Shown piece after piece: positions 31,130-41,834 of a DNA stretch of 64,000 bases; positions within the stretch are counted from its first letter, which is position 1; every line of letters begins with the position of its first letter. The DNA comes from Trichobilharzia regenti (lineage: Eukaryota; Platyhelminthes; Trematoda; Strigeidida; Schistosomatidae). Location of the stretch: positions 27,079,362-27,143,361 of the forward strand of contig OX235262.1 of assembly GCA_944472135.2 (NCBI GenBank), written 5' to 3'. The position numbers and the translations under genes are program-made. Under the pieces are notes generated by a model, which was not told the DNA's origin, did not search any database, and saw nothing but the letters and a program-made list of their open reading frames with translations.

Positions 31130-32430
31130 GTTTGCTTATTGCTAGAATTCTATATACTGCGATTGAAACGTTCAGTCTCACCTCAAAACAACGCATGGTG
31201 GAGGTATGTAGATGACACATTCACTGTACTTAGAACACACAAAACACATAGATTTTTCGAACACATTAACTTAAAGGTGGAGGCAATTCAATTCGCTAAT
31301 GAACTGGAAAGTCAAGAAGGGGAACTTCCGATGTTAGATGGGAAGTGAAATATAGTGGTGTGTTTACAGGAAACCCACATATTCAAACAGATATTTGGAC
31401 TTCTAATCATCCCACCCTATGTCAGTGAAAATAGGATTGTTGAAATGCTTAAATAATAGTGAATAAAAACTAAGTAGTACCAAAGAAAATCTAAAAAAGG
31501 AAGGGAGGCATATAAGAGAAACTTTGAAACTTAATAATTACGATGATAAATTAGTCAGAAAGTATGTAGGAAAATGTAAATTAAAATAAATGATGATAGT
31601 AGTGATAGTGATAATAATAATACTAATACTATTACTACTAATAATAATAACATTATGAATATTAATGGTGGTAATATTAACGACGACATGCATGTCAAAC
31701 ATGCGCAAGACAACACCAACAATAAGGAATCTAAATCATCAGTAGTAATTCCATACATGGAAGGAACCTCGGAAACCTTACACAGAATTCCTAACAAGAC
31801 AGGAATAAAAGTAGCTGGCATTCAAACCACCCACAAACTCAATTAGAAACAAGCTTTGTCGGTTAAAGAATCAATCCTGTAGAGCCTTTAAAACAAAACA
31901 ATTTAGTTTATCTGATACCATGCCTGCAATGATTGTCAGGTCAAAGTACCTAAAAAATCTATATTGGTTGATCCGAATGAGATAAGCAATCTAGAGAATA
32001 GTTCAACCGTAGATAGCACTACATGCACCTACACACAACCATACAATAGGATGGATACGATGAGATGACAGTTTTAAAATCAGTTGTAACAGGGTAGAGG
32101 GAGAGTTTGATAACGGAAGCTTTGTTTATCGAATCAACTCAATGAAAATACGTTTAATGGGAGTGATTCGACACCTATCCACTCAGATATCTGGAAAATT
32201 CTCCTATCACAACGACAACAAATAGGAGAGAACATAGACAAGTACAAAACTCAAGTTTCGAAGTCATGTGATTATAATTGTTGATGTGATTATGAACAAT
32301 AATAAATTACGTTCGAAACCTTGTCATCCAGTAAATAGTAATACTATTTCACTGTGTAATATATATCTGATAAATAAATTAATATAGAATTACATACTGT
32401 TAACACAGTGCTCAAGTTCTACACACATAT
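31130..32430 (+). mobile_element. Penelope-like element D, decayed RT to 3' tail
   Basis: RT remnant NNAWWRYVDDTFTVLRTHKT at about 31187-31246, linker remnant VVIPYMEGTSETLHRIPNKT at about 31741-31800, and an EN C-terminal remnant near 32050-32220 can be followed in order with many stops. The 3' tail carries a hammerhead-like hairpin. No frame could make a working protein. Confidence 0.7.
32289..32340 (+). ncRNA. Hammerhead-like hairpin of PLE D (non-canonical)
   Basis: GATTATGAAC, a loop, GTTCGAAACC, TTGTC and ATCCAGT. A GAAC/GTTC stem is followed by CGAAA and a GTC-type site. The same layout occurs at 61787-61830, where the stem is GAGC/GCTC. The strand left of the stem does not fit CTGANGA, so this is not called a true hammerhead. 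Confidence 0.35.
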
Positions 32431-32967
32431 ATTATTATTGCTAGGATTGTTCCCCAAATTTTAGTTAGCTCTAAATTTCATTTGCACAATTACAAAAAAA
32501 TGGAAAAATTAGAGGAGAATTCGATTTATGTATTGTAGTGTTTAGTCTATGACTTACTTAGGTATAAATATGCGTAATTTCATGTCACATGTATTGATTG
32601 TTTTGTAGCTTATGATTACAATACTAATTGATAAGTCATTCTTATTTCGTCATTATGTATTACAGATTAAGTGTTGTATACAGCCAAATCACATGTAGCC
32701 TATGCGCGAAGTAAATATGTTTATGCTACATTTAGTAGGAAAGTAATCATAGTGTTAACTAACATTTCAATTGTGTAATAATGATTGATGGATACAAATT
32801 CATAGGAAAACCTACATTGAAGTTGAATACAAATGTATAACTCCTATAGAGTATTAGATTTTGATAAAAGTCCTTAGACAAATAACTAACTCTTAACTAT
32901 ATATGCAGTGATGGTGGAATCAGTTAGCCTACAGTATGATGTTAACTATGCTAATAATATTTAGTTG
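32431..32967. other. Unassigned AT-rich stretch
   Basis: No gene or element recognised. Confidence 0.5.
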
Positions 32968-33115
32968 ATGGATGATGACTAGCAGTGGAATCCAGGATGC
33001 GCGTTTCGTCCTATTTTGAACTCGTCAACTGGATGTACCTGCATTTCTCAGTGAGTGATGATGTTCCCACCGAGGCTCGAACCCAGTACCCATAGTTTCA
33101 AACGCCAACTCATGT
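32968..33115 (-). mobile_element. SINE A copy
   Basis: The minus strand carries a B-box-like GGTTCGAGCC segment, GGTACATCCAG and the hammerhead region, ending ATTCCACTGCTAGTC. It closely resembles the SM-alpha type of schistosome SINE, as far as I recall that family. Confidence 0.75.
32989..33036 (-). ncRNA. Hammerhead motif of SINE A, only core C3 changed
   Basis: Stem I ATCCAG/CTGGAT is perfect; stem II GTTC/GGAC has four pairs; GAAA and the ATC site are present; stem III is tiny, as in the SM-alpha type. The core reads TTGACGA instead of CTGACGA. Confidence 0.75.
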
Positions 33116-33770
33116 CAGCTCATTATGAAATCCTCCAACCAATCAAAGAAAGATGTTTTACTGCTCAAATGGTTTGAAATTGAACTGTTGATAGTTTTTA
33201 CTACACCTTTAATTAGTCATACTCGGGCACAAAAAGGTAAATGCCCTAGGCAGAGGTCAATGTGACTAGCTTCGTTGGAGCACTTGTATCGATAGATATA
33301 GGAATGAATGGCTAGACTGGATAGTTCGTCTTTCATTTGAGGAATAACAACTGGTTTCAGTGGATCAGCTAATTTTTAGGATCTGAAAATTATTTACGAG
33401 GATCACAAAATATAAGTGTTAATTAGACTGATGGTAACTTGTATTTAATGAACGTTAGTTGTATACATTTTAGTAAGAGCATGATAATTGACAGCCATCT
33501 TTGTACTGTTTACGTATAAAGATGAATATGTTTGGGACAAAAATAACATAAGGCAAACAGTAGCCTTTCTTCTCAAGCAGTGTTAGTTGACATCAACATG
33601 GGTATGAGAAGAGTTAGTTGTGATCAAATCAAAATATGGTATTCTTCTTTGAAGTATATGATCGTGCATCTTATTCATATACAAAGCGGGTGAAGACCGT
33701 TTTTCTGGAGTCCCATAGAAGTTTGGAATCATTGGATGGAGACTGTAATTGATATGGTTCAAAAATGGAC
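33116..33770. other. Unassigned stretch
   Basis: Short ORFs without recognisable domain; the region precedes a PLE-linked palindrome. Confidence 0.45.
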
Positions 33771-33814
33771 AAAGAATATTCATTTCGATAAATTCATCAT
33801 CAAGTTCTACATTT

Positions 33815-33863
<49 letters not shown>

Positions 33864-34015
33864 GTAGAACTTGATGATGAATTTATCGAAACGAATATTC
33901 TTTATTCATTAATCAGGATTTTAAATAAAGAAAATATTACTAGTGAATGAGCACCCATAAGATTTCGTTCCAAAAAATGTGTACAGCCTCATTCAGGGAA
34001 ATTGAGAATAGGAAT
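33771..34015 (+). mobile_element. PLE 5' scrap (D-like) with 43-bp palindrome around (TA)n
   Basis: 33771-33813 and 33861-33903 are inverted repeats with one mismatch, separated by a TA-rich spacer of about 47 bp. The right arm runs on as an RT N-terminal remnant (EFIETNILYSLIRILNKENI) with stops. PLEs commonly carry terminal inverted repeats, so the palindrome is probably the left end of this copy. Confidence 0.6.
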
Positions 34016-34329
34016 GTGAATAATGAAAATAATATGAGTAATAAAGAACTCGGAGTCTCGGTAGCACTGACATATGAAGAACAAACATCAAAAGCTCTTA
34101 TGTAGGAATCTTAATAAGTCTGAAATTAGAGTGGCATTTAAACCGAGAAACTAACGTACTCAAAGGCGAATTTTGTTGGCTTAAGCACCAAATGCATCGA
34201 ATCAAAAATAATGATAATACATTAAGTTTGTCAAACAAAATTACAATTGGTTAAGGTTATTTTAACTAAACAGGTGAAGGTTGGTAATACAAGTCAAGAA
34301 AATTAGGTGTTAATGAAACTAGGGTAGTA
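34016..34329. other. Unassigned, probably more PLE-derived sequence
   Basis: Contains decayed codons that could continue the PLE scrap, but nothing I can align with confidence. Confidence 0.3.
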
Positions 34330-34645
34330 ACAAAGCTGATGAGTTGTCACAATCAGTTGTAATAATAATATGAATAGTTTGATGAGTGAATTTTACTCAG
34401 GATGCACATAGAAACAGAGTAGATAATACGAAATTATGTAAGAGGTCTAAATGAATACAAGAATTATAAGTAATTAAAGAACAGGCAAAGAACAAAATTA
34501 AGTCATCAAAATAAAAAATAAACTCAAATCAAATCAAAACATTGTTACCATGACAGTAGAAGTGGTTGAGTAATCTTTTGTATGCAAATTTCCGGTTTTT
34601 TTATGTGAATGGCCAGAGCTTCAGCGATACAAAGAAGACGAAACC
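34330..34645 (-). mobile_element. PLE A-like EN end and 3' tail
   Basis: The minus strand near 34640-34545 encodes a decayed RLLCIAEALAIHIKKPEICI segment like the end of the PLE A nuclease, followed by an AT-rich tail. Confidence 0.55.
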
Positions 34646-34850
34646 GTATTGCCTTTGATGGGTTACACGAAGAATCGACGAGTGGATCGTCCTAGGGTGC
34701 AGTGGAGGGGATTGTGTGAGGAAGGGACGAGAGAGTTTGGTCAATCGTGGAGCCAGCTGAAGAGGACGGCAGAAAACAGAACACAGTGGTGACGTGTTGT
34801 TGAATCCCTATGTTACACTCAGAGCGAAAGGGAATAATAATAGTAATAAC
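34646..34850 (+). mobile_element. LINE B 3' end fragment
   Basis: Matches the last 200 bp of LINE B (GGAGCCAGCTGAAGAGGACG, then CCCTATGTTACACTCAGAG and an (AATAAT) tail). Confidence 0.7.
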
Positions 34851-35519
34851 AATAATATTGCTATAACAAGTCCGTATGTGATCAGATTTTTCAAAATGTG
34901 TTGTGCGCGCAAATACATTATACAATTCAGAAAAATTAGGTCTTTTTATTGCTTTGTCTACATAAATTATGCTCAAAACATCATCTAGTTTTATTAAAAA
35001 TGTATTACTTTGTGTTATATCAAAGAAGACTTATCTAATATGGAATTATATTTTACCACAATGCCCAAATTCTACACACATAAACACTAGGGTTGTCTTG
35101 TTACGTTACAAGTGAAGTTCAAAAGGTTATCGTTTTGACCTTAACATTCATTATGTATATATTACTGTAATCTCTATTGGCTTAAATTCTGTCTAGTTTA
35201 GACAGAAGAAGAGTAAACAAGAAGTTTTGTAAAGGTATAAAAACATAACAAATACTAAAATTACTTTATTGGTAAATACAGACAGGATGTATTGTTGGTT
35301 GCCGCTTTTTATATGTTTTTTAGTTTATATTGTCCTAAAATGCACGAATTATTGTAGCCAGTAAAGCAATACATGACTATTGACTCTAAATGAATAACAC
35401 TGATTTATTGCTATGACTAGTTATTGGAGAAGATACATGCTGGGAAGAAGCAGAAACAAGGTTTTCACATGGAAGTTCATATGTACCTAGTTTATTATAC
35501 AACATTGAAGTTTAAAATA
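34851..35519. other. Mostly unassigned, PLE D-like tail scrap at 35035-35085
   Basis: A segment with ATTATATTTTACCACAATGC resembles tails at 32380 and 61880. The remainder shows nothing recognised. Confidence 0.35.
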
Positions 35520-35765
35520 GGCAATAATATAATGAACGCGTTGTTAAGCGGATGAACATAGAAACGAAGGGAAAGATGATATAACGTAACAGTTTAAAAG
35601 AAATACAAAAGTTATGAAGAGACAAAGATCAAGCAGATTGAAAATAACAGGGTTTTTACCATGACAGTAGAATTGGTTGGGTAATTTTCTTTTGTATGCA
35701 AACCTGTAGTTTCCTGATCTAAACGGTTACAGCTTCAGCACTGTATAGGAGACCAAGGTGTATTG
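35520..35765 (-). mobile_element. PLE A-like EN end scrap
   Basis: A minus-strand match to the segment at 34545-34640 (GCATACAAAAG ... CTACTGTCATGGTAA). Frames are lost. Confidence 0.5.
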
Positions 35766-35959
35766 TTTTTGAAGGAGAAGTTTGTCGAGATAGAAAGGAC
35801 AGTGTCAACTAGATGATCATTTATTCCCTCATCCATAAAAAGCCACTTATACCTTTCTACAATCCTACTGGATAATGTTCATGAGCCTTTTTAGATACAA
35901 TACTAGTCGATCGATGAATGTACCTGACTTCACATGAACACGTGAACTGATATATGCAC

Positions 35960-36720
35960 ATAGAATGGGTTAGATGACAGATTTTGTCTTTAAAGCTTCT
36001 GGAGACCAGTGGACGACTAGGAAACACTTTTCTCAGAATCAGATTGTAATAGGATCTCTCTTGGGTCCAATGATAGCAGACTGTTTCATGCCAAGCCTAG
36101 AGGAAGGTCCACTTAATTCAAATATTGGTATTTTTCAACGGCATACAAGGTATTTTGACGACATTTTTATCATTCTTGATCACATTTATGATCTTAATAG
36201 GTATTTAACAATTGTCATCCAGTAATATCCCACGGAGTGGAAAGTCTACGGAAAAATTAAGCAGTTGCGATGCATGTAGTGATAAAAGATGATATAATAA
36301 GGTGGGACAGATCTACATTTTTAGAAAGTGTTGCAAGTAGGTGGAGGGAGAGGTTGATAAATAGATCTCTGTTTATAGAATCTACTCCTGACACATGCAC
36401 TATTACTACCAATAAAATCAAAAGGTATGCAATAGTGGAACTATATAAACAAAGTTTGGAAGTTATAGGAGTACACTAATATTTCTGTGAAAAATACATT
36501 ATGGCTGAAAAGTGTCATTAGTAAATATTACTGTATTACTGAATGCTTTTATCCAATAAATTTATTCCGTGATGAAGTTAATTTGTACCACAGTGCTGTA
36601 CCACCTACCTTAAAGAATGATGTATTCGGAAAGGTATCCTCTCTGGACTTCTTCTTTACTCTGTCATAGTTCAGCGAACCTGTTGAATCACTGGGCTACC
36701 TGAGTGTCTAACACAAAAGA
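35960..36720 (+). mobile_element. Penelope-like element D, RT and EN scraps
   Basis: Encodes GSLLGPMIADCFMPSLEEG and RYFDDIFIILDHIYDLNRYL (RT motifs, FDD in place of VDD), then after loss of sequence RLINRSLFIESTPDTCTITT, the end of a PLE D-type EN. The downstream part is shared with 45120-45245. Confidence 0.7.
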
Positions 36721-36782
36721 TCATATTTTATCTAATTCTTGTTGATTTAGCCATTATATTATGTCCTCGAATCGTAAACTGT

Positions 36783-37010
36783 TTTTTTCCTTCACGTTCC
36801 CCAGTGGAACATAGGACCTCAAGCTAGTGGCTTGAAGTTTCTGTAGCAGTGTTTATTTAACAGGATGGGTTAGCTAGTCTCATGCCCAACCTTTCCTCTT
36901 TACCAGTCGTATTACTGGCTTAGCGAGGTAAGGAAGTGCGTCGGCCGGGGATCGAACCCTGGACCATGTGCATGGTCGGCGAGCGTCCTAACCGCTATGC
37001 CACCGACGCA
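36783..37010 (-). mobile_element. SINE C, full length
   Basis: Minus strand: A-box-like GGCATAGCGGTTAGGACG, GGTTCGATCCCCGGCC (B box) and body ending CTATGTTCCACTGGGGAACG. AACTGT flanks both ends (about 36777 and 37011), a short target duplication. Confidence 0.8.
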
Positions 37011-37019
37011 AACTGTACT

Positions 37020-37412
37020 TGCATACATTTTAGAATGGCTTTCAAAGTAGTGGGATTGGCCTGTATTTCAGAGAGAACAAATTGGTATTTTACATGAAAA
37101 TTCTGGATGAGGCGTCAATAATTTGCAATAAATCATTCTGAGACTTCTTTGTATTCTGAAAACATTTTGTTCAGAATAAAGCTGTTATTATTATTAGTTT
37201 ACCAAACACTACCTCTAAATATATAAAGCACACTTATATTTAGCTTTCATTAGCAGGTTGATACGTCATAATAATTCTCTATAGAGGCTTATTGGTTAGG
37301 AATAAGGATCGAAATCTACGCTGATTTCTATAGTGGGGTCATGAAATTCTTTGATTATTTTACAAAAACACTTATAAAAATTGTGTAAAAAGCTATATTA
37401 CGCCTTCTTGTT
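37020..37412. other. Unassigned stretch
   Basis: AT-rich, with no recognised feature. Confidence 0.5.
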
Positions 37413-38285
37413 ATAGTAAGGCATTAGCCAGAGCCTATCCTTCAGCTAAGTTGGTTCTTGTCTATCGGACAACATGCTCTTTGCTGCAGTCAGAAGATAT
37501 CCTTCTCATGTTAAATATAACTGTGTTTACAAATTAACTTGTATCTACGGGAGCAGTTACACTAACAGGACAGAAAGAAGGGCACACCTCCGATTTTCTC
37601 AACATGTATCGAAAAGCCTATGTCTTAAGGGAACAGATGCTTATAATAGTGCTATCACCAGACATCTCCTTGACACGGATAATGAAATGTATAAATGGCA
37701 AGTCTTTTAAAATTACCAGTTGACAGAAAAGTTCAATTCTCCTCAAGTTCAATGAAGCAATCTTTATCAAACGCTTGAAATCCGATATATGTGTTCAGTC
37801 TCTCCTTGTCCTACCTGGTAACTGGATATCTTTATTCTCTCTTTCATTTGACTACGTATTCTCTGGCTTTAGCTTCATCCTTCTTGATACAGTGTAATTC
37901 TACTTGTCTCTTGTTTCTGTGATTTGAGTTGAACTAAGTACATTTTTACCCAATTTATTAGTTGCTCATTATCTTATGCACCTCCTGTCTTCATCACGTA
38001 ACTCCTCTACCATTGTATGCATACATTTACCTGGTATAAATTTGAACTATCTATGTAAAAGCTATATAAGCGCAATTTTCTGAGCACTGTTCACTAATTT
38101 CGCAACATCCTGTCAACTGATATCATGTAAAATTAGCAATTATGTTAAAACTTTTCTATACATAAACTTAGTAATAATAGTTTATTTAGTCTGTAAGCAG
38201 CTGATGAGAAGGCAACCCAATAAATAATGATGCAATATTGTTCTGCACAAACCACTGTTTTTCTTGCTTTATTCAAATATGTGAA
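37413..38285 (+). mobile_element. Penelope-like element B, EN and 3' tail
   Basis: Encodes ARAYPSAKLVLVYRTT (linker), then after a frameshift NCVYKLTCIYGSSYTNRTER (nuclease with C and YIG altered to YTN) and HVSKSLCLKGTDAYNSAITR. The tail matches 9915-10375. The hammerhead at 38197-38258 keeps CTGATGA but GAAA is lost. Confidence 0.75.
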
Positions 38286-38499
38286 GTTTCTTCGTCATTT
38301 TGTATCATTCAGTCTTTAGTTCTGACAATGTTCCACTGCCTACCAGAGATATACATACTCGCCATTTGTAAATCTTACAGTTTCCATTGGAAACCGCAAA
38401 TATTCAGAATACACTGTATGATTGTCTTTATACAGTAAATGGCAATCAAGAAAGCAAAAAAAATATAGCAGGCCAGTGTACAATATTGATTGCAAGAAG
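38286..38499. other. Unassigned stretch
   Basis: No recognised feature. Confidence 0.45.
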
Positions 38500-38695
38500 T
38501 AATTTTTTTTTTGATTTACAGCTTGATTCCACACCGTATTTTCGGTACAAGTATGGAATTTTCAGCGTTGATATCGGTAGCCCAAAATTCGCAGGCCGAC
38601 CATAGATATCGGGTGTGCGTCGGCGTGGGCTCGAACCTTGGACCATGTGCATGGTCGGCGAGAGTCCTAACCACTGTGCCACCGACACACACTCA
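38500..38695 (-). mobile_element. SINE D (SINE C-type head, different body)
   Basis: The tRNA-like head (GGTTAGGACTCTCGCCGACC, GGTTCGAGCCCACGCC) is like SINE C, but the body (GGTCGGCCTGCGAATTTTGG, CCGAAAATACGGTGTGG) is different and ends in an A-rich tail. A second copy lies at 48218-48420. Confidence 0.75.
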
Positions 38696-39099
38696 GAAAA
38701 CACTCATGTCAACCGGTTCGCCAGAAATTGTTTGATTTACACTGATTCTATTTTTTTTTATTTAGCCTACGAGCGAAACAACCACTCATCGTTTAGACAA
38801 CTTCACTATTGTTTGACATGAATGGTTTATAGGTAATCATACCAATCAGTAGTATATGCCATCAATTTTACATGATACTCAGTAGTATGCAACATATTTA
38901 CCAAGTAATCGGCTGATGAAATATGATTACTCCACATTGGTCATAAAAAGGAACTTGATGAATGACTTTCACTCTTGGTTCTTATTCCACGTTATTATTT
39001 GTGTCCATGTATAATTTAAATCTTTCCATTCATAAACTTAATAATTTTTATTTTTCAGCTTTGATTATCTTTTTCATTAGGAATTACTGGGAAAAGCAA
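38696..39099. other. Unassigned stretch
   Basis: No recognised feature. Confidence 0.45.
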
Positions 39100-39680
39100 T
39101 TGGGGTTCTAATTTATTGGTTTTCAGGGATTCGATTGGTTTCAAGTTTAGCCATGTATTGGCTACACTTACAGAAAGATCGGAAATCAGCTTGGAGTACT
39201 GGGCAGCTGTTTCATCCCCGTCTGAGACTCTCCAGCCTTGGGCACCTATGGCGCTACAGTGTATTGAACCCAAGAATTTCAGGTTACTAGGCGAATTCGT
39301 ATATCTCTGAGCCATGGGAACGGAATCTAATGGTCGATAGATTCTAACTTCTGCAAATTCGTGAAACATACCTCGACAACCAGCCTATGTCCTCCGTGAC
39401 TATCTGTCCTCACATCCAACTCCTAATTAGAACTCTTGACATATTCCATTTACTGGATGAATTAGTAGAAGTTAGAACTGATGGGCTATTGGGTTCTGTT
39501 ACAATGGGTTAGCAGTCAAAGAATTCACTTTGTAACTTAAAAATCCCGAGTTCGACTCCTGATGAGGTACTGGTGAAGAATCCCAAACAAGGATGGAACT
39601 ACCTTGCATTACTCCCTGCATCACAATAGTTTTCTAATTGTAGTCGCTTCCTGATCAAACTTGAAATTAATAGTGACTCA
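39100..39680. mobile_element. SINE B inverted pair, decayed
   Basis: Positions 39100-39370 are SINE B on the minus strand (core CTGGAGA). Positions 39440-39680 are SINE B on the plus strand (GAGTTCGACTCC B box, GGTACTGGTGAAGAATCCC). The heads face each other. Confidence 0.6.
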
Positions 39681-40469
39681 TCTGCTGGCGTGATTTTTCA
39701 TTTTCCGGATAAAATACTGGCTGAATTTTGACTTGTAACTGGATGATTTGTAGATCGTGAATTCCATTCTATGTATTACCATTTCGTTCAAATAGCTAAC
39801 CAGAACTCGGCTGTTTAAGCTTATACAATCTGCTTGGTTCATAATGATCGAAAAAGTTGTCCGGAGTTTAGATTACTTTGGTTTGTTCGCTTGACATGAC
39901 TGGTTTCTAGTAAGTTACTTATATCACAACCAGTAGTATGTACTGTCATAAAATCATACCTTTCCTATCGATCTCCATTTACGATATCAAGCAGATCACA
40001 CATTGTGATGCATTTGCCTTTATTAGCTGTTGAATGGTAGGTCATTAACTACCTCTCAGTAATCATCCAAGCGACATCAGGAAACTGTTTTCTATTTCAA
40101 CAGGTGTAACTAATAATTTCATATATTAATATTAGGTCCATACAAGGTGTTTTTTCTTCGTATTATTGTTTTTAAGCAATAATTCCGATAATTTTGAGAA
40201 ATCTCTACTTTATGCTAAATTTAGGACATCATCGATGTATGCATTATGACAGTGAATATACAATTCAGAGTGTGTGTGTGGGGGGATCTAGGAGAGAGGA
40301 GAGAATAGGGTAGAGAAAAGTAAACGAAGTAGTAAAGTAGTATTGAGTAATGGAATGAAATTTTGCATTTATTCATTTATTCTTTAAGTAGTATTGAAGA
40401 AGCAATCCCTGTTTTGACGGAAGATTTTCACACACTGATCAATAGGAAATTTTTATTTTATTTTTTTTA
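39681..40469. other. Unassigned stretch
   Basis: AT-rich sequence with short simple repeats and no recognised exon. Confidence 0.45.
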
Positions 40470-40800
40470 AAAAGTAATTTGACTACGCCCTGGTAACTGG
40501 ATAATTTCACCTCTCTTTCATCCGAATGTGAAATGCTAAAAGTTTCCATTGTGTTTGATTATTATTGTTCGGAATAGTGGTTAATATTGCATACTTATAT
40601 ATGTATATATTTTTAGTCTATGAGTATATTGATCGATTGATTTTTGTTTAAACTTAACTCTGTGCAAGTATGTTAAAATTGTTTTTGTAGATATATTTAA
40701 TAATGTCTTTGCCATGTAAGCAGCTGACGAGAAGGCAACGAAATAAAAGATGGTACCATTTTATTCTGCTAAAACTGTAGTTCTTGCTTTGTTCAAATAG
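40470..40800 (+). mobile_element. PLE B 3' tail with intact hammerhead
   Basis: Begins near CCTGGTAACTGGATAATTTC, the segment that follows the EN stop codon in other PLE B copies, and ends GTAGTTCTTGCTTTGTTCAA like the right end at 10371. No coding part is left. Confidence 0.7.
40719..40770 (+). ncRNA. Hammerhead ribozyme of PLE B, intact
   Basis: CTGACGA at 40724-40730, one-pair stem II (G40731-C40739), GAAA at 40740-40743, helix III 40743-40764 with six outer pairs and a small inner TGG/CCA stem, ATT at the cleavage site (after 40765), and stem I AGCAG/CTGCT with five pairs. All core bases are canonical. This is the best PLE B-type hammerhead in the window. Confidence 0.82.
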
Positions 40801-40939
40801 GATATTCTATCGGTATGGTGTTAGGATGAAAATATTTTATATGAATAGTTTCTATAAAATGTCAGTCTAGTTAAGATTTTTAAAGACTGACTATTGGGCA
40901 AACAATATTCTTTTTGATGACTTCATAAGATTCGAGAGT

Positions 40940-41400
40940 TATCTGTCCAATGGTTCTCCAACTAGTGTCAACTCATGACGAAATCCTGTAACCAATCAAA
41001 TCCCTACAAACCAACACTTGAATTTCAATGAGATGCTCACTGGCGACTTACCCTATTCAGGTAAGTAGTTACCTGGAGTTCTAGTGAGAAGTCGTGACCT
41101 GTAGGGTTCAGCAGGTCGGGTGTGAGGACAAATACTCACCAAAGACGTGGGCTAAGGGTCGCGTCATGTCGTGAATTGGCAGAAGTTAGAATCTATGGGC
41201 CACTGGATCGGGTCCCAGTGGCTTAATGGTCTACGAGCTCGCTTACCTTGTAACCAGAAGGTCCTGGGTTTGAACCCCACAGTATCAGTGTGTACTGATG
41301 AAGAGTCTCAAACTATGACGAAACATCTGTCCAGTATTCCTGGTTTTCCAACGGTTCTCTGACTAATATCAGCTCATGATGACATCCTGTTAAGAATTAT
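40940..41400 (+). mobile_element. SINE B, tail plus full unit in tandem
   Basis: Positions 40948-41020 are a SINE B 3' tail (TGTCCAATGGTTCTCC, then AATCAAATCCCTACAAACCA). Directly after comes a full plus-strand unit with the 5' region, tRNA-like boxes (CAGTGGCTTAATGGTC, GGTTTGAACCCC), a hammerhead with core ATGAAGA, and a tail. The head-to-tail order is what a transcript of tandem units would give. Confidence 0.7.
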
Positions 41401-41552
41401 TGTTATCCGCAACAACAGTGCTTTAAATAGCACTGATACACTAAAATCGTCTAGGAAGACGATAAAGGAAGATGCTTCACAACAACAAGGTTAGAGAACA
41501 TAACCAACTTGAAAGATTACACTCCAAAAGCAACTGCAAGTGATACACAAAA

Positions 41553-41745
41553 GTGTGCATCGGTAGCTTAGCTAACCACTCATGTCGTCCTGGATTCGAT
41601 CCCCAGCCGACGCACTACATTATCTCACTTAGTTGGTAATACGACTGGTAAGAGGGGACTAGCAGTCCCACCCCGTAAAATTAAATACCACTGCTGCCAA
41701 AACTTTGAAGCTCTATTTTGAAGCCCCATGTCGTAAAAGAATAAA
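41553..41745 (+). mobile_element. SINE C, decayed
   Basis: TGGATTCGATCCCCAGCCGAC (B box and following bases), then the SINE C body and CTTTGAAGCTC segments; the LINE B-like 3' end is shortened. Confidence 0.6.
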
Positions 41746-41834
41746 AGACGTAACACGAGATTGAATATCAGACGATTTAAGACAAATGACACGGAATTTA
41801 CAGATTCGTTAACAAGCCGGCATAGCAAGGGTGG

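Noticed and set aside
38510..38600. Ribozyme from CTGAAAA and CCGAAAATACGG in SINE D
   Set aside because: The core does not match CTGANGA and the only helix is a short local hairpin.
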